Positions 50,839-60,143 of a stretch of DNA of 64,000 bases are shown here, one piece after another; positions within the stretch are counted from its first letter, which is position 1, and every line of letters begins with the position of its first letter. This stretch comes from an uncultured beta proteobacterium. Lineage in GTDB: Bacteria > Pseudomonadota > Gammaproteobacteria > Burkholderiales > SG8-41. The notes beneath the pieces were generated by a model, which was not told the DNA's origin, made no database searches, and saw only the letters and a program-made list of their open reading frames with translations. The translations under genes were made by a program, and so were the position numbers. Location of the stretch: NCBI GenBank assembly GCA_903889565.1, contig CAISYC010000061.1, forward strand, positions 238,825 to 302,824, given 5' to 3'.

Positions 50839-51684
50839 ATGCGTCACCGTATTCCCGATCAACCGCTGCGACCTGTAGCGGCCGTCAGCCGAAATGATCC
50901 GGCCCTGCGTGCAGTCCGCGGCCTGACATTTCTAAGGCATGTCTACGAGTACGGCGTGCTCTACTGTGGCTTGCTTCTGTTCGGGCTGTCCTTTTTTGCA
51001 TGGAGCTTGGCGGCGACTGTATTGCACCCCTTGCTGCCGCGTCGGTTCGGTGCCCGCCTCGGCCAATCGACCATCATGTGGTTGTTCCGCGCATGCATCA
51101 CCGCGATCAAGGCCAGCGGGATCGTAAAAATCGATCTCAGTGCGCTGGATACATTGCGCGATGAGGGTCCCTTGATCATCGCGCCCAATCATCCCTCAAT
51201 GCTGGATGCGGTGCTGGTGGTTTCACGACTGCCGCGCGTGGCCTGCATCATGAAAGCGTCGATATGGGACAACCTGATCCTCGGCGGCGGTGCACGGTTT
51301 GCAGCCTACATCCGCGATGACTGCCCGTTTACGATGATCCGCGCGGCTACGACCGCGCTACGCGCCGGCGGTCAGCTGCTGATGTTTCCCGAAGGCACTC
51401 GCACGCGGCAAAACGGTCGCTATCACTTCAAGGGCGGCTTTGCTTTCATTGCAAAAACGGCGCGTGTGCCGGTGCAAACGGTTTTCATCGAAACCAACTC
51501 GCCGTTTCTGGGCAAAGGCTGGTCGCTGTTCAAAAAGCCGGCGTTTCCGCTGATTTACCGTGCCCGGCTCGGGCGCCGTTACGAAGTGGACGGGGCGATT
51601 AAACCGGTAGTACGTGAACTCGAGAATTATTTCCGCGATACGCTCAGCGCGGGCCTGGCCGCCCACGCCCGCGACAGCGATTGA
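50839..51684 (+). CDS. PlsC-type 1-acylglycerol-3-phosphate acyltransferase
   Basis: 281-residue membrane acyltransferase. A hydrophobic helix at about 40-62, catalytic NHPSMLD (117-123, the NHx4D motif) and FPEGTR (183-188). Starts 10 bases after the chorismatase. In aryl-polyene clusters such enzymes are thought to help attach the polyene acid to a lipid anchor; a general phospholipid role is possible but less likely here. Confidence 0.85.
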   Translation: MRHRIPDQPLRPVAAVSRNDPALRAVRGLTFLRHVYEYGVLYCGLLLFGLSFFAWSLAATVLHPLLPRRFGARLGQSTIMWLFRACITAIKASGIVKIDLSALDTLRDEGPLIIAPNHPSMLDAVLVVSRLPRVACIMKASIWDNLILGGGARFAAYIRDDCPFTMIRAATTALRAGGQLLMFPEGTRTRQNGRYHFKGGFAFIAKTARVPVQTVFIETNSPFLGKGWSLFKKPAFPLIYRARLGRRYEVDGAIKPVVRELENYFRDTLSAGLAAHARDSD

Positions 51685-51701
51685 CCCGGGATAGTCGCAA
51701 A

Positions 51702-52484
51702 ATGATCGCCGTCGCCGGCTCGCATCTTGTACTGATCCCGAGCTATAACACCGGCCTGAAAGTGCTTGAAACCGTACGCGAGGCCAGGCGCTACTGGCAG
51801 CCGGTATGGGTCGTCGTCGATGGCAGCACTGACGGCAGCAGTGCGGCATTAAAAACGCTGGCGGCTGAAGACCCCGCAATAAAAGTGTTGGTGCTGCCGC
51901 ACAATCAAGGCAAGGGCGCCGCAGTACTGCACGGCTTGCGCGAGGCGGCAGCGGCCGGTTATTCCCACGTGCTGACGATGGATGCCGACGGCCAGCATCC
52001 GGCCGCCAGAATTCCCGAATTCATGGCGATGTCGCATGCGCATCCGCAGGCGGTGATATTTGGTCTACCGGTATTCGACGCCAGCGCACCGGCCCTGCGT
52101 TTGCACGGGCGCAAACTTTCCAATGGGCTGGCCAATCTGCAAACCCTGTGGCACGGCATCGGCGATGCGCTATGCGGTTTTCGCGTCTATCCGATTGCAC
52201 CTTTGCGCGACATCATGGAGCGGCAGCGCTGGATGCGCCGATTTGATTTCGACCCCGAGGCCGCCGTGCGTTTGTGCTGGCGCGGCCTGCGCCCGATTCG
52301 CCTGGCGGCGCCGGTGAAATATTTCAGTGCCGCAGAGGGCGGTGTCTCGCATTTCAACTACCTGCGCGATAACAGCCTGCTGATCCGGATGAATCTGCGG
52401 CTGTTGTGCGAGTTCCTCGTGCGCCTGCCCTGGTTGCTGGCTGGCACGACTCGACGCCGGTTTTTCAGATCATTGCGCCGTTGA
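51702..52484 (+). CDS. Family 2 glycosyltransferase
   Basis: 260 residues, GT-A fold with VVVDGSTDGSS (37-47) and the metal-binding DADG (94-97 in LTMDADGQHP), as in polyprenol-phosphate or lipid glycosyltransferases. Start ATG at 51702; a TTG seven codons upstream is possible. A C-terminal hydrophobic patch (LLCEFLVRLPWLLAG) suggests membrane association. In several aryl-polyene clusters this domain is, from memory, fused to an LpxL-type acyltransferase; here the acyltransferase is separate (60127-61026). Its last 20 bases overlap the convergent ketoreductase gene. Confidence 0.85.
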   Translation: MIAVAGSHLVLIPSYNTGLKVLETVREARRYWQPVWVVVDGSTDGSSAALKTLAAEDPAIKVLVLPHNQGKGAAVLHGLREAAAAGYSHVLTMDADGQHPAARIPEFMAMSHAHPQAVIFGLPVFDASAPALRLHGRKLSNGLANLQTLWHGIGDALCGFRVYPIAPLRDIMERQRWMRRFDFDPEAAVRLCWRGLRPIRLAAPVKYFSAAEGGVSHFNYLRDNSLLIRMNLRLLCEFLVRLPWLLAGTTRRRFFRSLRR

Positions 52485-53184
52485 TCGAAATAATCTGCCC
52501 GGAAATATAGCCGGCACGCGCGGAGGCCAGATAGGCCGCCAGATCGGCCACCTCGTCGGGTGTGCCGGCGCGTTTCATTGGCACCAGCTGGTCGATCAGG
52601 GTCTTGGTAAACACCTTATCGCTCATCGGCGAGGCGATGATGCCCGGTGCGATGGCATTGACCGTAACGCCGCGGCTGGCCAGTTCCAGCGCGAGCGATT
52701 TGGTCGCGCCATGCAGGCCCGCCTTGGCCGCGGCATAATTGGTCTGGCCGCGATTACCGGCAAGGGCGGCGACCGACGAGATATTGATGATGCGCCCCCA
52801 GCGCGTGGCGATCATCGGCAGCAGCAGCGGTTGCGTCACATTGAAAAATCCGTTCAGCGACACCGCGATCACGCGCGACCATTGGTCGGCGCGCATGCCC
52901 GGCATGACGGCATCATCGTGGATGCCGGCGTTGTTGACGACAATCTGAATTGGACCGTCGACCAGCAAATTTGTTAATGCGCTTGCAGTTTGCGCATGAT
53001 CGGTCACATCGAAGACCACGGCATGCGCAGAGCCGCCGCCGGCAATTATTTCGACGCTTAGACTTTCGGCCAGCCGCAGATTGCGGTTGGCGTGCACATA
53101 GACATGACAGCCGTCGGCCGCCAGCCGCCGGCAGATCGCCGCGCCGAGCGCGCCGCTGGCGCCCGTGACCAGTGCCCGTTTCAC
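52465..53184 (-). CDS. 3-oxoacyl-ACP reductase (FabG/ApeQ-like)
   Basis: Short-chain dehydrogenase of 239 residues reducing the beta-keto intermediate. NAD(P) motif TGASGALG (7-14), NNAG (84-87), catalytic Ser136/137, Tyr150 and Lys154 in TNYAAAKAG. Overlaps the dehydratase gene by four bases. Last gene of the minus-strand pigment operon. Its place next to dehydratase, CLF and KS supports a dedicated polyene ketoreductase role rather than general fatty-acid synthesis. Confidence 0.9.
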   Translation of the reverse strand: MKRALVTGASGALGAAICRRLAADGCHVYVHANRNLRLAESLSVEIIAGGGSAHAVVFDVTDHAQTASALTNLLVDGPIQIVVNNAGIHDDAVMPGMRADQWSRVIAVSLNGFFNVTQPLLLPMIATRWGRIINISSVAALAGNRGQTNYAAAKAGLHGATKSLALELASRGVTVNAIAPGIIASPMSDKVFTKTLIDQLVPMKRAGTPDEVADLAAYLASARAGYISGQIISINGAMI

Positions 53185-53654
53185 CGTAATTCTCCTTTTT
53201 GTTTTTCCTGCCGGATATCGGTGACCGACGCATCAAGCACGACGGCGGCGCGTCCGCTCAACACCTCGACTGCGCCCATGCGCAGCGTGAATTGATAAAT
53301 GACACGACTCTGATCGCCCATCAATTGCGCCGCTTCGACGATCAGATCGCCGTCCAGCGTATCGAGCCGGCTTTGCCGGCAGACGACGTCGCGCAGACTC
53401 ACCAGATAGCCGGCGCGCGGCCGGCTGCCGATGTGGCCGGCGAGCCCGCCATGCACCGCCATCGCCTGCGCTGCATATTCGATGCCGCACAGCGCGGCCA
53501 GTTGGCCGCCGGCGCGCAGCGGATTGTCGACGTCATGATGGCTGCGGCTGAAACAACGAATCTGCTTTGCGTCCCACTCTTCAACGCCGTCGAGCAGACA
53601 CATTGCCCCGCTGTGCGGGATCAGTTTGGCTATTTCGTCTTTATTCAATGCCAC
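53181..53654 (-). CDS. Hotdog-fold 3-hydroxyacyl-ACP dehydratase (ApeP-like)
   Basis: 157 residues, single hotdog domain; IPHSGAMCLLDGVEEWD at the N-terminus and GGQLAALCGIEYAAQAMAVHG over the central helix match the ApeP/FabZ-like family of aryl-polyene clusters. Expected to form the trans double bonds with the second dehydratase at 61089. Overlaps the chain-length factor gene by ten bases and the ketoreductase by four. Confidence 0.87.
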   Translation of the reverse strand: MALNKDEIAKLIPHSGAMCLLDGVEEWDAKQIRCFSRSHHDVDNPLRAGGQLAALCGIEYAAQAMAVHGGLAGHIGSRPRAGYLVSLRDVVCRQSRLDTLDGDLIVEAAQLMGDQSRVIYQFTLRMGAVEVLSGRAAVVLDASVTDIRQEKQKGELR

Positions 53655-54445
53655 GGTGTCACTTCGATGCGTAGATGGTTTTTATCGCCGTAGGCGAGCA
53701 CGACAATCGCCGTGGTGTCGCGCGCCAGCACCGCGAGCAGGGGTAGACAGCGCGCCGCCGGCACCCTGCCGCTCAGGGCGTCGAGATCGTCATCCATCAA
53801 GCGCCCGACCTCCGCCGGCCCGGATTCAAAACTGATATCGAGCGCGGCGAAGGCATGCTCGCCGGCACGTGGTGCCAGTACCAGCGCAGCGCCGAAACTC
53901 GCGTCGATCGGACGCACGCTGTGTAGTGGTTCTGGATAGGGTTGATCATAGGCGATCAACGCCACTGCAATGCCATCGACCGCGACCTGTGCGGCGGCGT
54001 CAAGTAGGCCCGCGGCAAAGCTGGCATCGTGAGCGCACAGGCTGGTTGACGCAGTTTGCGCACGCGTCGCAATGCTCCAGTAGCCGGCGGGCGCGTTGTG
54101 CACCGAGTTATGAAAACGTGTCGGCGAGATTTCCCGTTCGGGCGAGGCCAGCGTGGTGCAGATGTGGTGCAAATTTTCGCCGTCGCCGGCAGAGGATGTA
54201 AACACGCTTGCTGTGAGCGCAGCGTCGCGCCCGGCGTGCACGAAGGCCTCTTGTCCGGCGGCAAGCGCCAGTTTGACCGGCAGACCGGTGCGGCGGCGCT
54301 CGGCCGCAGGCAGCAGATTGCCTGCCGGCACGATGGCGGACGAAAGGACGTATTGCGCCTCGCCTGCGAGCATGGCGCGACTGGTCGGCCAGCCGTTGAG
54401 GCCGGGGCCTAGCAAACCGACGCCTTCGACGAATACGCGCATCAT
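53645..54445 (-). CDS. Ketosynthase-like chain-length factor (ApeC-like)
   Basis: 266 residues, the shortened ketoacyl-synthase N-terminal-like family that pairs with the active KS to set polyene length. It resembles a thiolase-fold half (VFVEGVGLLGPGLNGW; FTSSAGDGENLHHI; NSVHNAPAGYWSI; TSLCAHDASFAAGLL) and lacks the two catalytic histidine motifs and the usual C-terminal half. Overlaps the KS stop by four bases. Confidence 0.88.
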   Translation of the reverse strand: MMRVFVEGVGLLGPGLNGWPTSRAMLAGEAQYVLSSAIVPAGNLLPAAERRRTGLPVKLALAAGQEAFVHAGRDAALTASVFTSSAGDGENLHHICTTLASPEREISPTRFHNSVHNAPAGYWSIATRAQTASTSLCAHDASFAAGLLDAAAQVAVDGIAVALIAYDQPYPEPLHSVRPIDASFGAALVLAPRAGEHAFAALDISFESGPAEVGRLMDDDLDALSGRVPAARCLPLLAVLARDTTAIVVLAYGDKNHLRIEVTPWH

Positions 54446-55635
54446 TCACTCGCCCCGAAAATGAGACTGCAGTTGCTGCCGCCGAAGCCAAACGAGTTGC
54501 TCAGCACCCGCCGCACCGGCGCGTCCTTGTTCTCGAGCAGATAGTTGCTGTGCAGCGTCGAGTCGATATTCTGTGTGTGCAGGCCGCCGGGCAGCAGGCC
54601 TCGTTCGATCGCCAGCATGCTGATGATCGCTTCGCTGATGCCGGCCGCGCCGAGCAGATGTCCGGTCGCGCCCTTGGTTGAACTCGCCGGCGTCGCGGCG
54701 CCGAACAATTCGTAAACGGCTTTGTCTTCGCTGGCGTCATTGGCTTTCGTGGCGGTGCCGTGCAGGTTGATGTAATCGATATCCGCAGGTGTGAGTCCGG
54801 CGGCAGCCAATGCCTGTTGCATGGCGAGTCGGGCGCCGCGGCCTTCGGGATGCGGTGTCGACATGTGATAGGCGTCGCAGCTTTCGCCGACGCCCAGCAG
54901 ACGTATTGTGTTGGCACGCGCGGGCATTTTTTCGAGCAGCGCAAAACCCGCGCCTTCGCCGATCGAAATACCGTCGCGGTCGCGGTCATACGGACGGCAC
55001 GGCGTTTTCGAAGTCAGGCCGAGCGAGTTAAATCCATAGAGGGTGGTCAGGCACAGACTATCGACACCGCCGACCACCGCCGCATCGCAAATGCCCGCAG
55101 CCATCATGCGCGCGGCGTGGCCGAACACCTTGGCCGAGGATGAACAGGCCGAAGAAACGACAAACGCCGGGCCGCGCAAACCGAGATAACGCTGGACGAA
55201 ATCCGCCAGCGAAAAACTATTCTGTGTTTCGGCGTAGCAAAAATCGGCCGGCAAGGCGTTCGTATGCGCATCGCGGCGGCGATAGGCTTGTTCGGTCTGC
55301 AATATGCCGGAGGTGCTGGTGCCCATGAAAACACCGATGCGTGGCGCGCCGTATTGTTCGCGCGCCACGGCAATGGCACTCGTAAAGCCGTCCAGTTCGA
55401 GGCCGCGTTGCGCCAGCCGGTTGTTGCGGCAGTCGTAGGCGGCGAGATCGGTGCGCAGTTGTAATTCATCCAGTCCCGCGACCTGTCCGATCCACGTATC
55501 GAGCGTGGCAGTTTCAAAATGGCAGGCGCTCAATCCCGACCGCCCGCTCCGCAGTGCAGCCTCGATTGCCGCCACGCCGGCACCGAGGCTATTGATGATA
55601 GAGAAATGGTTGATGGCGAGCGCTTGCATATTCAA
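54442..55635 (-). CDS. Beta-ketoacyl-ACP synthase (ApeO/ApeR-like)
   Basis: 397-residue condensing enzyme with an intact triad: Cys164 in SSACSSSAKV, His292 in NLHGTATKAND and His326 in KGATGHLLGA. Elongates the aryl starter with malonyl-ACP units together with the chain-length factor downstream. E. coli-type clusters carry two KS genes besides the CLF; only this one is in the window. Overlaps the deacetylase stop by four bases. Confidence 0.92.
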   Translation of the reverse strand: MNMQALAINHFSIINSLGAGVAAIEAALRSGRSGLSACHFETATLDTWIGQVAGLDELQLRTDLAAYDCRNNRLAQRGLELDGFTSAIAVAREQYGAPRIGVFMGTSTSGILQTEQAYRRRDAHTNALPADFCYAETQNSFSLADFVQRYLGLRGPAFVVSSACSSSAKVFGHAARMMAAGICDAAVVGGVDSLCLTTLYGFNSLGLTSKTPCRPYDRDRDGISIGEGAGFALLEKMPARANTIRLLGVGESCDAYHMSTPHPEGRGARLAMQQALAAAGLTPADIDYINLHGTATKANDASEDKAVYELFGAATPASSTKGATGHLLGAAGISEAIISMLAIERGLLPGGLHTQNIDSTLHSNYLLENKDAPVRRVLSNSFGFGGSNCSLIFGASE

Positions 55636-56471
55636 GAAACGGCAGCGGCGTTACAGGCGGTCGGCAGCGTAACCGGGCGCAGGTTTTTTTCTGCCAATTG
55701 ATCGAGCAGGGCCGGCAGCACAGCGAGCACGACCGCCGTGCCGGCAGCCGTGCGCGCGCGCGCGCCGTCGTGCAACACCAGCACGTCGCCGGCGGCCAGA
55801 TTGCGTGTGAGCCGGCGCAAGACCTGCACAGGGTCGCGGCGGACGGCGTCATAACCGCGGCGCGTCCATGATACGTAATACATGCCGCAGCGGGCCAGCA
55901 CGCTATCGAGCAGCGGGCTGCGGAATCCGGCCGGCGCCCGAAAGAACAGAGGTGCGCGGCCGGCAATGCCGGCAATCACCGTCTGCGCTGACTCGACTTC
56001 GCGGCGCAGCGCGAACAAACCATAAAACGAAAATGCGAGCGGATGACGGTAACTGTGGTTTTCGACGCTATGGCCGCGTCGTGCAATTTCGCGCACGATC
56101 TCCGGGAACGCAGCGGCTTTTTCGCCAATGCAGAAAAAACTGGCTTTGGCCTGATGTTGATCGAGCAGATCGAGCACCTGCAGGGTCACCAGCGGGTCGG
56201 GGCCGTCGTCGAAGGTCAGGCAGATTTCCGCGCGTGCGATTGCCGTCGCCGGCAGCCGGGTCAGATTGTGACCGAGCCAGCTTCCGCGCGGCCACAACAC
56301 GGCGACACTTAATAGCAGGTGATTGGCGACCAGCGCGGCCAATAGCCACAGCCACCACGACGGCTGCGCCACCAGTGCAATCAGCGCCGCGGCGTGCCAC
56401 AACATCGACAGCCGGATCAGCGGCGCCGGATGCCAGCGCCGCGGCGGGTTATTTGCGGCCACGGAGATCAT
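55632..56471 (-). CDS. Membrane-anchored NodB-type polysaccharide deacetylase
   Basis: 279 residues from the ATG at 56471 (ATGA overlap with the hydrolase gene); the frame is open further but runs through that gene. Two hydrophobic segments (about 22-37 and 39-60) precede the NodB domain: LTFDDGPDP (85-93), HSYRHP (139-144), metal triad Asp88-His139-His143, FFRAPAGFRSP and a terminal VLVLHDG, so the enzyme looks active. Carbohydrate N- or O-deacetylation at the membrane is expected; its place in a pigment operon suggests it acts on the sugar or lipid part of the product. Confidence 0.88.
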   Translation of the reverse strand: MISVAANNPPRRWHPAPLIRLSMLWHAAALIALVAQPSWWLWLLAALVANHLLLSVAVLWPRGSWLGHNLTRLPATAIARAEICLTFDDGPDPLVTLQVLDLLDQHQAKASFFCIGEKAAAFPEIVREIARRGHSVENHSYRHPLAFSFYGLFALRREVESAQTVIAGIAGRAPLFFRAPAGFRSPLLDSVLARCGMYYVSWTRRGYDAVRRDPVQVLRRLTRNLAAGDVLVLHDGARARTAAGTAVVLAVLPALLDQLAEKNLRPVTLPTACNAAAVS

Positions 56472-57181
56472 GTCGGTCGCGGTCTTTTTTCGAGCGGCGC
56501 GCGCTGGCGAGTCTGCTTGGCGCAGAATAAATTCTGATCGAGCAGTTGTTGCCACAGGTGCAGCCAGGTGTTCCAGTCGTGACCGCCGGTGATGGTGGTT
56601 ACCCGCGCAGGGGGCAAGCGCGCCGCCAGCAGTTGGATCGCCGTGGCAAAGCGGTCTGCCGTGCCGTAACCCAGATAAATCTCGGGTAAGGCCGGCGCGC
56701 CCGCTTCAAATGTTTTGAACCAGGCCAGCAGGCGGCGCTCGTCATCGTCCGCTTTGATGATACCCGGTTGCCACTGCGTTAAGCCGCCGGCACGCACGAC
56801 CTCGGCGATCGTCCCGCGCAGGCCGATAAATGGCGCCAGCAGAATGAGACCTTCGATATTCGTTGGATGCTCGCGCGCGTAGAGCAGCGAACCCATGCCG
56901 CCCAAAGAGATGCCCATCAGCCAGATCCGCCGGTATTTTCTGGCGCGTGCCGGCGCGATCACGTCGTCGTGCAGGCGTTTGTTAAAACTGCCATCGAGGT
57001 AGTAGCCCAGGTGCGCATCCACTGCGATGACATCGACGGGCAGACCGCGTTTGCGCATTGTTCGCATAAAGCCATATTCGACGAGGTCGCGCGGGCATGC
57101 TTTGGCGCTTGGCAACATCACCAGCAGGACGGGCTCGGCGCTCCGTTGCGGGGCCCGATCGTGAATGACATTCAGACGCAT
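56468..57181 (-). CDS. Alpha/beta hydrolase
   Basis: 237 residues. Nucleophile elbow GISLGGMG with Ser92, later His in TGGHDWNTW and an Asp in GYGTADRFA, so the triad is complete. No signal peptide. Overlaps the MMPL stop by ten bases and the deacetylase start by four. May play the thioesterase/esterase part that other aryl-polyene clusters give to ApeK; that is inference. Confidence 0.82.
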   Translation of the reverse strand: MRLNVIHDRAPQRSAEPVLLVMLPSAKACPRDLVEYGFMRTMRKRGLPVDVIAVDAHLGYYLDGSFNKRLHDDVIAPARARKYRRIWLMGISLGGMGSLLYAREHPTNIEGLILLAPFIGLRGTIAEVVRAGGLTQWQPGIIKADDDERRLLAWFKTFEAGAPALPEIYLGYGTADRFATAIQLLAARLPPARVTTITGGHDWNTWLHLWQQLLDQNLFCAKQTRQRAPLEKRPRPT

Positions 57182-59538
57182 GGCTGGGCCGCCATTGGGC
57201 CGGCGCTGCGTGAAATCAGAATGGCCGAAAACGCGAGGCTCAGAAAAGCGCCGATGCCGACTGTGCTGCCGATCGCATGCAGGACCGGCACTTTAGAAAA
57301 TGCGAGCAGGCCGAAGCCCAGCATGGTCGTGAGATTGGCAAACAACAGCGATGTCACGGTGCGCTCACGTTCCTCTGCGCTTGCCGCTTGCCGTTCGAAA
57401 AACAGCGCGTAATTGGAGCCGATTGCGACCACCAGTAAGAGGCCGACCAGATGAAAAATGGTTAAGGCGTTGCCGAGCAGCACCAGCAGGCTGAAGGTAA
57501 TCAGCCCCGCTGCCGCCAGCGGCGCCAGCACCACCAGCACGCGTTGCAGCGAACGCAGGCTCGCCAGTAACAACAGCACGATGGCGGCGGTGCCAAGCAG
57601 CGCATAAGTGATGACTTCGCGGCGATAGGTCTGGTACAAGACGTCGGACTCGCGTTTCAGATCGATCAGCACGGCCGGCCGCGCGGCGACCCGCGCAAGA
57701 TCCTGTTCGATCGCCCCGGCGTTGCTGACGCCGCGCAGCGGCAGCATTGCCGCCCAGCCTGCCCCGTTGTTGCGTTTGACCAGCAGGGAATCGAGCTTCA
57801 ACGCGAGCCCGGTGTCGTGCAGGTCTGCGCGATTCAGCAGGGGTTGCGTGGCGGCGGCTGCGGCGTCGCGCAAAAACGGTTCGAACAGGCCGGCGCGAAA
57901 CGGCAGGCCGCGCTGAGCTTCACGCAGATTTTCACGCAGAGTCGGCGCCGGCGGGATCGCGGCCTGGCGTGCGCCTTGTGCGGCAAGGCTGGGCAGGTAA
58001 ACGGCGGGCGACTCGAAACCTTGCAAGTCGCCTTGTTCAACCGAACGCCGCAGGACTGCGGAAATTTGCTCGCTGGCGGCGAGTGCGCTTTGCTCATCCG
58101 CGGCATGGATGACCACCAGATGGCGCACATCGGGCGCGCCGATATCGCGCCGCAACTGTTCATCGAGCGCGCGGTCTCTGCTTGAGAGCGGGCTCAGGCT
58201 CGACAACTCATCGCTCCATAGCGGGCGGTTTTGTGCGACGAGAAAACAGACCGCGAGTACGCTGAGGAAAAGCAGCGGATAACGCAGTAGCGGTGCACGG
58301 CGCACCACCGAGGTCACGCGTGGCGCAAGGCCAGCGCCGGCATGCACGGTAAAGCCCGGCGGCAACAGCGCCGGCAGCACGTAACGCGTCACTGCCACCG
58401 CCGCGACGAGGCCGGCAATCGAAAACAGCCCGAGTTGGGCGAGGCCCGGAAAACCCGACAGCAGCATCGCACTGAAACCGCACAGCGAGGTCAGCAAACC
58501 CAGACGCAGCGTCGGCCAGATGCGGATGAAAGTGCCGGCGGGACTCGCATCCGGGGTAAGTTGGGTGAACAGATAGATGGCGTAATCAACTGCCTCGCCG
58601 ATCAGCGTGACGCCGAAGCCGAGCGTAATCCCATGCACCGTGCCGAAACCCAGGCTCACGGCGGCGATGCCCGCCAGCGCGCCGCTGACCACCGGCAAAA
58701 GCCCGAGCAGCAAGGCGAGCGGCGAACGGTATAACGCCAACAGCAGCGCGGCGATGAGGGCGGTTGCGATCACGGAAAAGCGCAGGGCATCAGCCTTGAT
58801 GCCAGCGCGGGTGTTAACCGAAAAAACGGCGGGGCCGCTCAACAGCAGCTTTTGCCCGGCGCGCGCGGTGGCGTCTGCGCTGTTTGCAAAAGCATCCTGA
58901 ATCAGCGCCAAATCTTGTTCCTGCGCATCCATGTCATAACCGGCGGCACGGGTTTGCGCGACCAGCAGTGCGCGCCTGCCGTCCGGCGAAAACCACACGC
59001 CGTGTTGCAGCGCGGGCCTGCTTTGTCCTTCAAACTGCTCGACCAGGCGCAGCAACTCGCCAGTCGGATCATTCGGCAGGATGCGCCGTAACAGCGCACC
59101 TGCGGGCGAGCCGAGCAACTGCAGGTCTTGCTCGATTGCCGCATGCAGTTCCGCGCAGGAAAAATGTTCCGCATTGACCGCCGGACTCAACAGATAACGA
59201 TTGCGCCAGAGATAATCGCGGTCCATGGTCGCGCCGGCGTCTTCGCCGTTATTGATCGCGGCGAAGTTCTCCGGCAGTTGGCGCAGTTGCGCCGCCAGCC
59301 GCTGACTGGTTTGCGTCAGTGCTGCCGGCGCCGCGCCCTCAATCGCGATGAGGATAAGCCGCGACACCACGCCATCGCGCAACTGCTCCACCAGCACCTG
59401 CTGCACCGGCGTCGGGGTGCGCGGCAGGAAAGCCGACAAATCGGCGCTGAACTCGGTTCGCAAGATGACAATCGTGCAAACGAGCACGCCGGCCAGCCAG
59501 ATGAAGAGGGCGTAGCGCGATGACACCCTCGCCGTCAT
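57172..59538 (-). CDS. MMPL/RND-family exporter
   Basis: 788 residues from MTARVSSRYALFIWLAGV at 59538, overlapping the LolA-like stop (ATGA). Typical RND layout: helix 1, a long periplasmic loop (about 30-240), five helices (about 255-395), a second periplasmic loop (about 420-625) and five more helices. ITLGFGVTLIGEAVDYAIYLF and FHLVGLLLVVAIGSNYALFF are the conserved fourth-helix-type segments of each half. Expected to move the polyene lipid out of the inner membrane, with the LolA-like protein. Confidence 0.9.
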   Translation of the reverse strand: MTARVSSRYALFIWLAGVLVCTIVILRTEFSADLSAFLPRTPTPVQQVLVEQLRDGVVSRLILIAIEGAAPAALTQTSQRLAAQLRQLPENFAAINNGEDAGATMDRDYLWRNRYLLSPAVNAEHFSCAELHAAIEQDLQLLGSPAGALLRRILPNDPTGELLRLVEQFEGQSRPALQHGVWFSPDGRRALLVAQTRAAGYDMDAQEQDLALIQDAFANSADATARAGQKLLLSGPAVFSVNTRAGIKADALRFSVIATALIAALLLALYRSPLALLLGLLPVVSGALAGIAAVSLGFGTVHGITLGFGVTLIGEAVDYAIYLFTQLTPDASPAGTFIRIWPTLRLGLLTSLCGFSAMLLSGFPGLAQLGLFSIAGLVAAVAVTRYVLPALLPPGFTVHAGAGLAPRVTSVVRRAPLLRYPLLFLSVLAVCFLVAQNRPLWSDELSSLSPLSSRDRALDEQLRRDIGAPDVRHLVVIHAADEQSALAASEQISAVLRRSVEQGDLQGFESPAVYLPSLAAQGARQAAIPPAPTLRENLREAQRGLPFRAGLFEPFLRDAAAAATQPLLNRADLHDTGLALKLDSLLVKRNNGAGWAAMLPLRGVSNAGAIEQDLARVAARPAVLIDLKRESDVLYQTYRREVITYALLGTAAIVLLLLASLRSLQRVLVVLAPLAAAGLITFSLLVLLGNALTIFHLVGLLLVVAIGSNYALFFERQAASAEERERTVTSLLFANLTTMLGFGLLAFSKVPVLHAIGSTVGIGAFLSLAFSAILISRSAGPMAAQPCV

Positions 59539-60143
59539 GGCGTCTCCTCGCTGATCGTCATCAGCGAACGGTCGCCTTCGGCTTCGATGATCTCGATCGT
59601 GCGCACGCGGTTGTGGCTGCCGCCGATGGTGATGGTTTTCACCACGCTTTGCATTGACGCTTCGAGCGGCGTCAGCACCAAACGCCATTTGTCGTCGGCG
59701 CCCTCCAGAATGATGCGATAAAAACGCGTCAAGGTCGCCAGATCACCGGCCAGCGTCGAACGGATGCTTTCGACGAATATCCAGATCACCGGATAGTCCC
59801 GCAGCAGGAGCGTGCGGCGCTGCTTGCGGTTTTTGTATTCGATGGTAAGTCTGTCCTGCTCCAGCACCAGGCTTTCGGCTGTGGGCAGCAGGGTGTACTT
59901 TTCCAGACGCGACGGCGCACTGTAGATGAGCGTGCCTGACGACTCCAGCGGCGTATTGAGCATCGCCATGGTTTTGCGCTCGACGAACCTGCCTCTGGCG
60001 GATTTCACCGCGGCGAGGTTTTGCATCAATTGCTCGATGCCCCATGCTGTCGTCGTTTCTGCGGCGACGGCAGAAACAGAGATGGCGGCGCAGAGCAGCG
60101 CGGGTGCCAGCCGGCGCAGCAAATGACTAATCCCAGAAGTCAT
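59535..60143 (-). CDS. LolA-like outer-membrane lipoprotein carrier protein
   Basis: 202 residues from the ATG at 60143, overlapping the acyltransferase stop by 17 bases. Signal peptide 1-28 ending SAVAA, then a LolA/LolB-type half-barrel (FVERKTMAMLNTPLESSGTLIYSAPSRLEKY). Such a protein is a constant member of aryl-polyene clusters and probably ferries the lipid-linked product across the periplasm. Confidence 0.88.
   Translation of the reverse strand: MTSGISHLLRRLAPALLCAAISVSAVAAETTTAWGIEQLMQNLAAVKSARGRFVERKTMAMLNTPLESSGTLIYSAPSRLEKYTLLPTAESLVLEQDRLTIEYKNRKQRRTLLLRDYPVIWIFVESIRSTLAGDLATLTRFYRIILEGADDKWRLVLTPLEASMQSVVKTITIGGSHNRVRTIEIIEAEGDRSLMTISEETP

Noticed and set aside
53645..54445. Chain-length factor as a truncated, broken ketosynthase
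   Set aside because: The short form without the histidine motifs is the normal state of this family in aryl-polyene clusters, and overlaps with neighbours are tidy.
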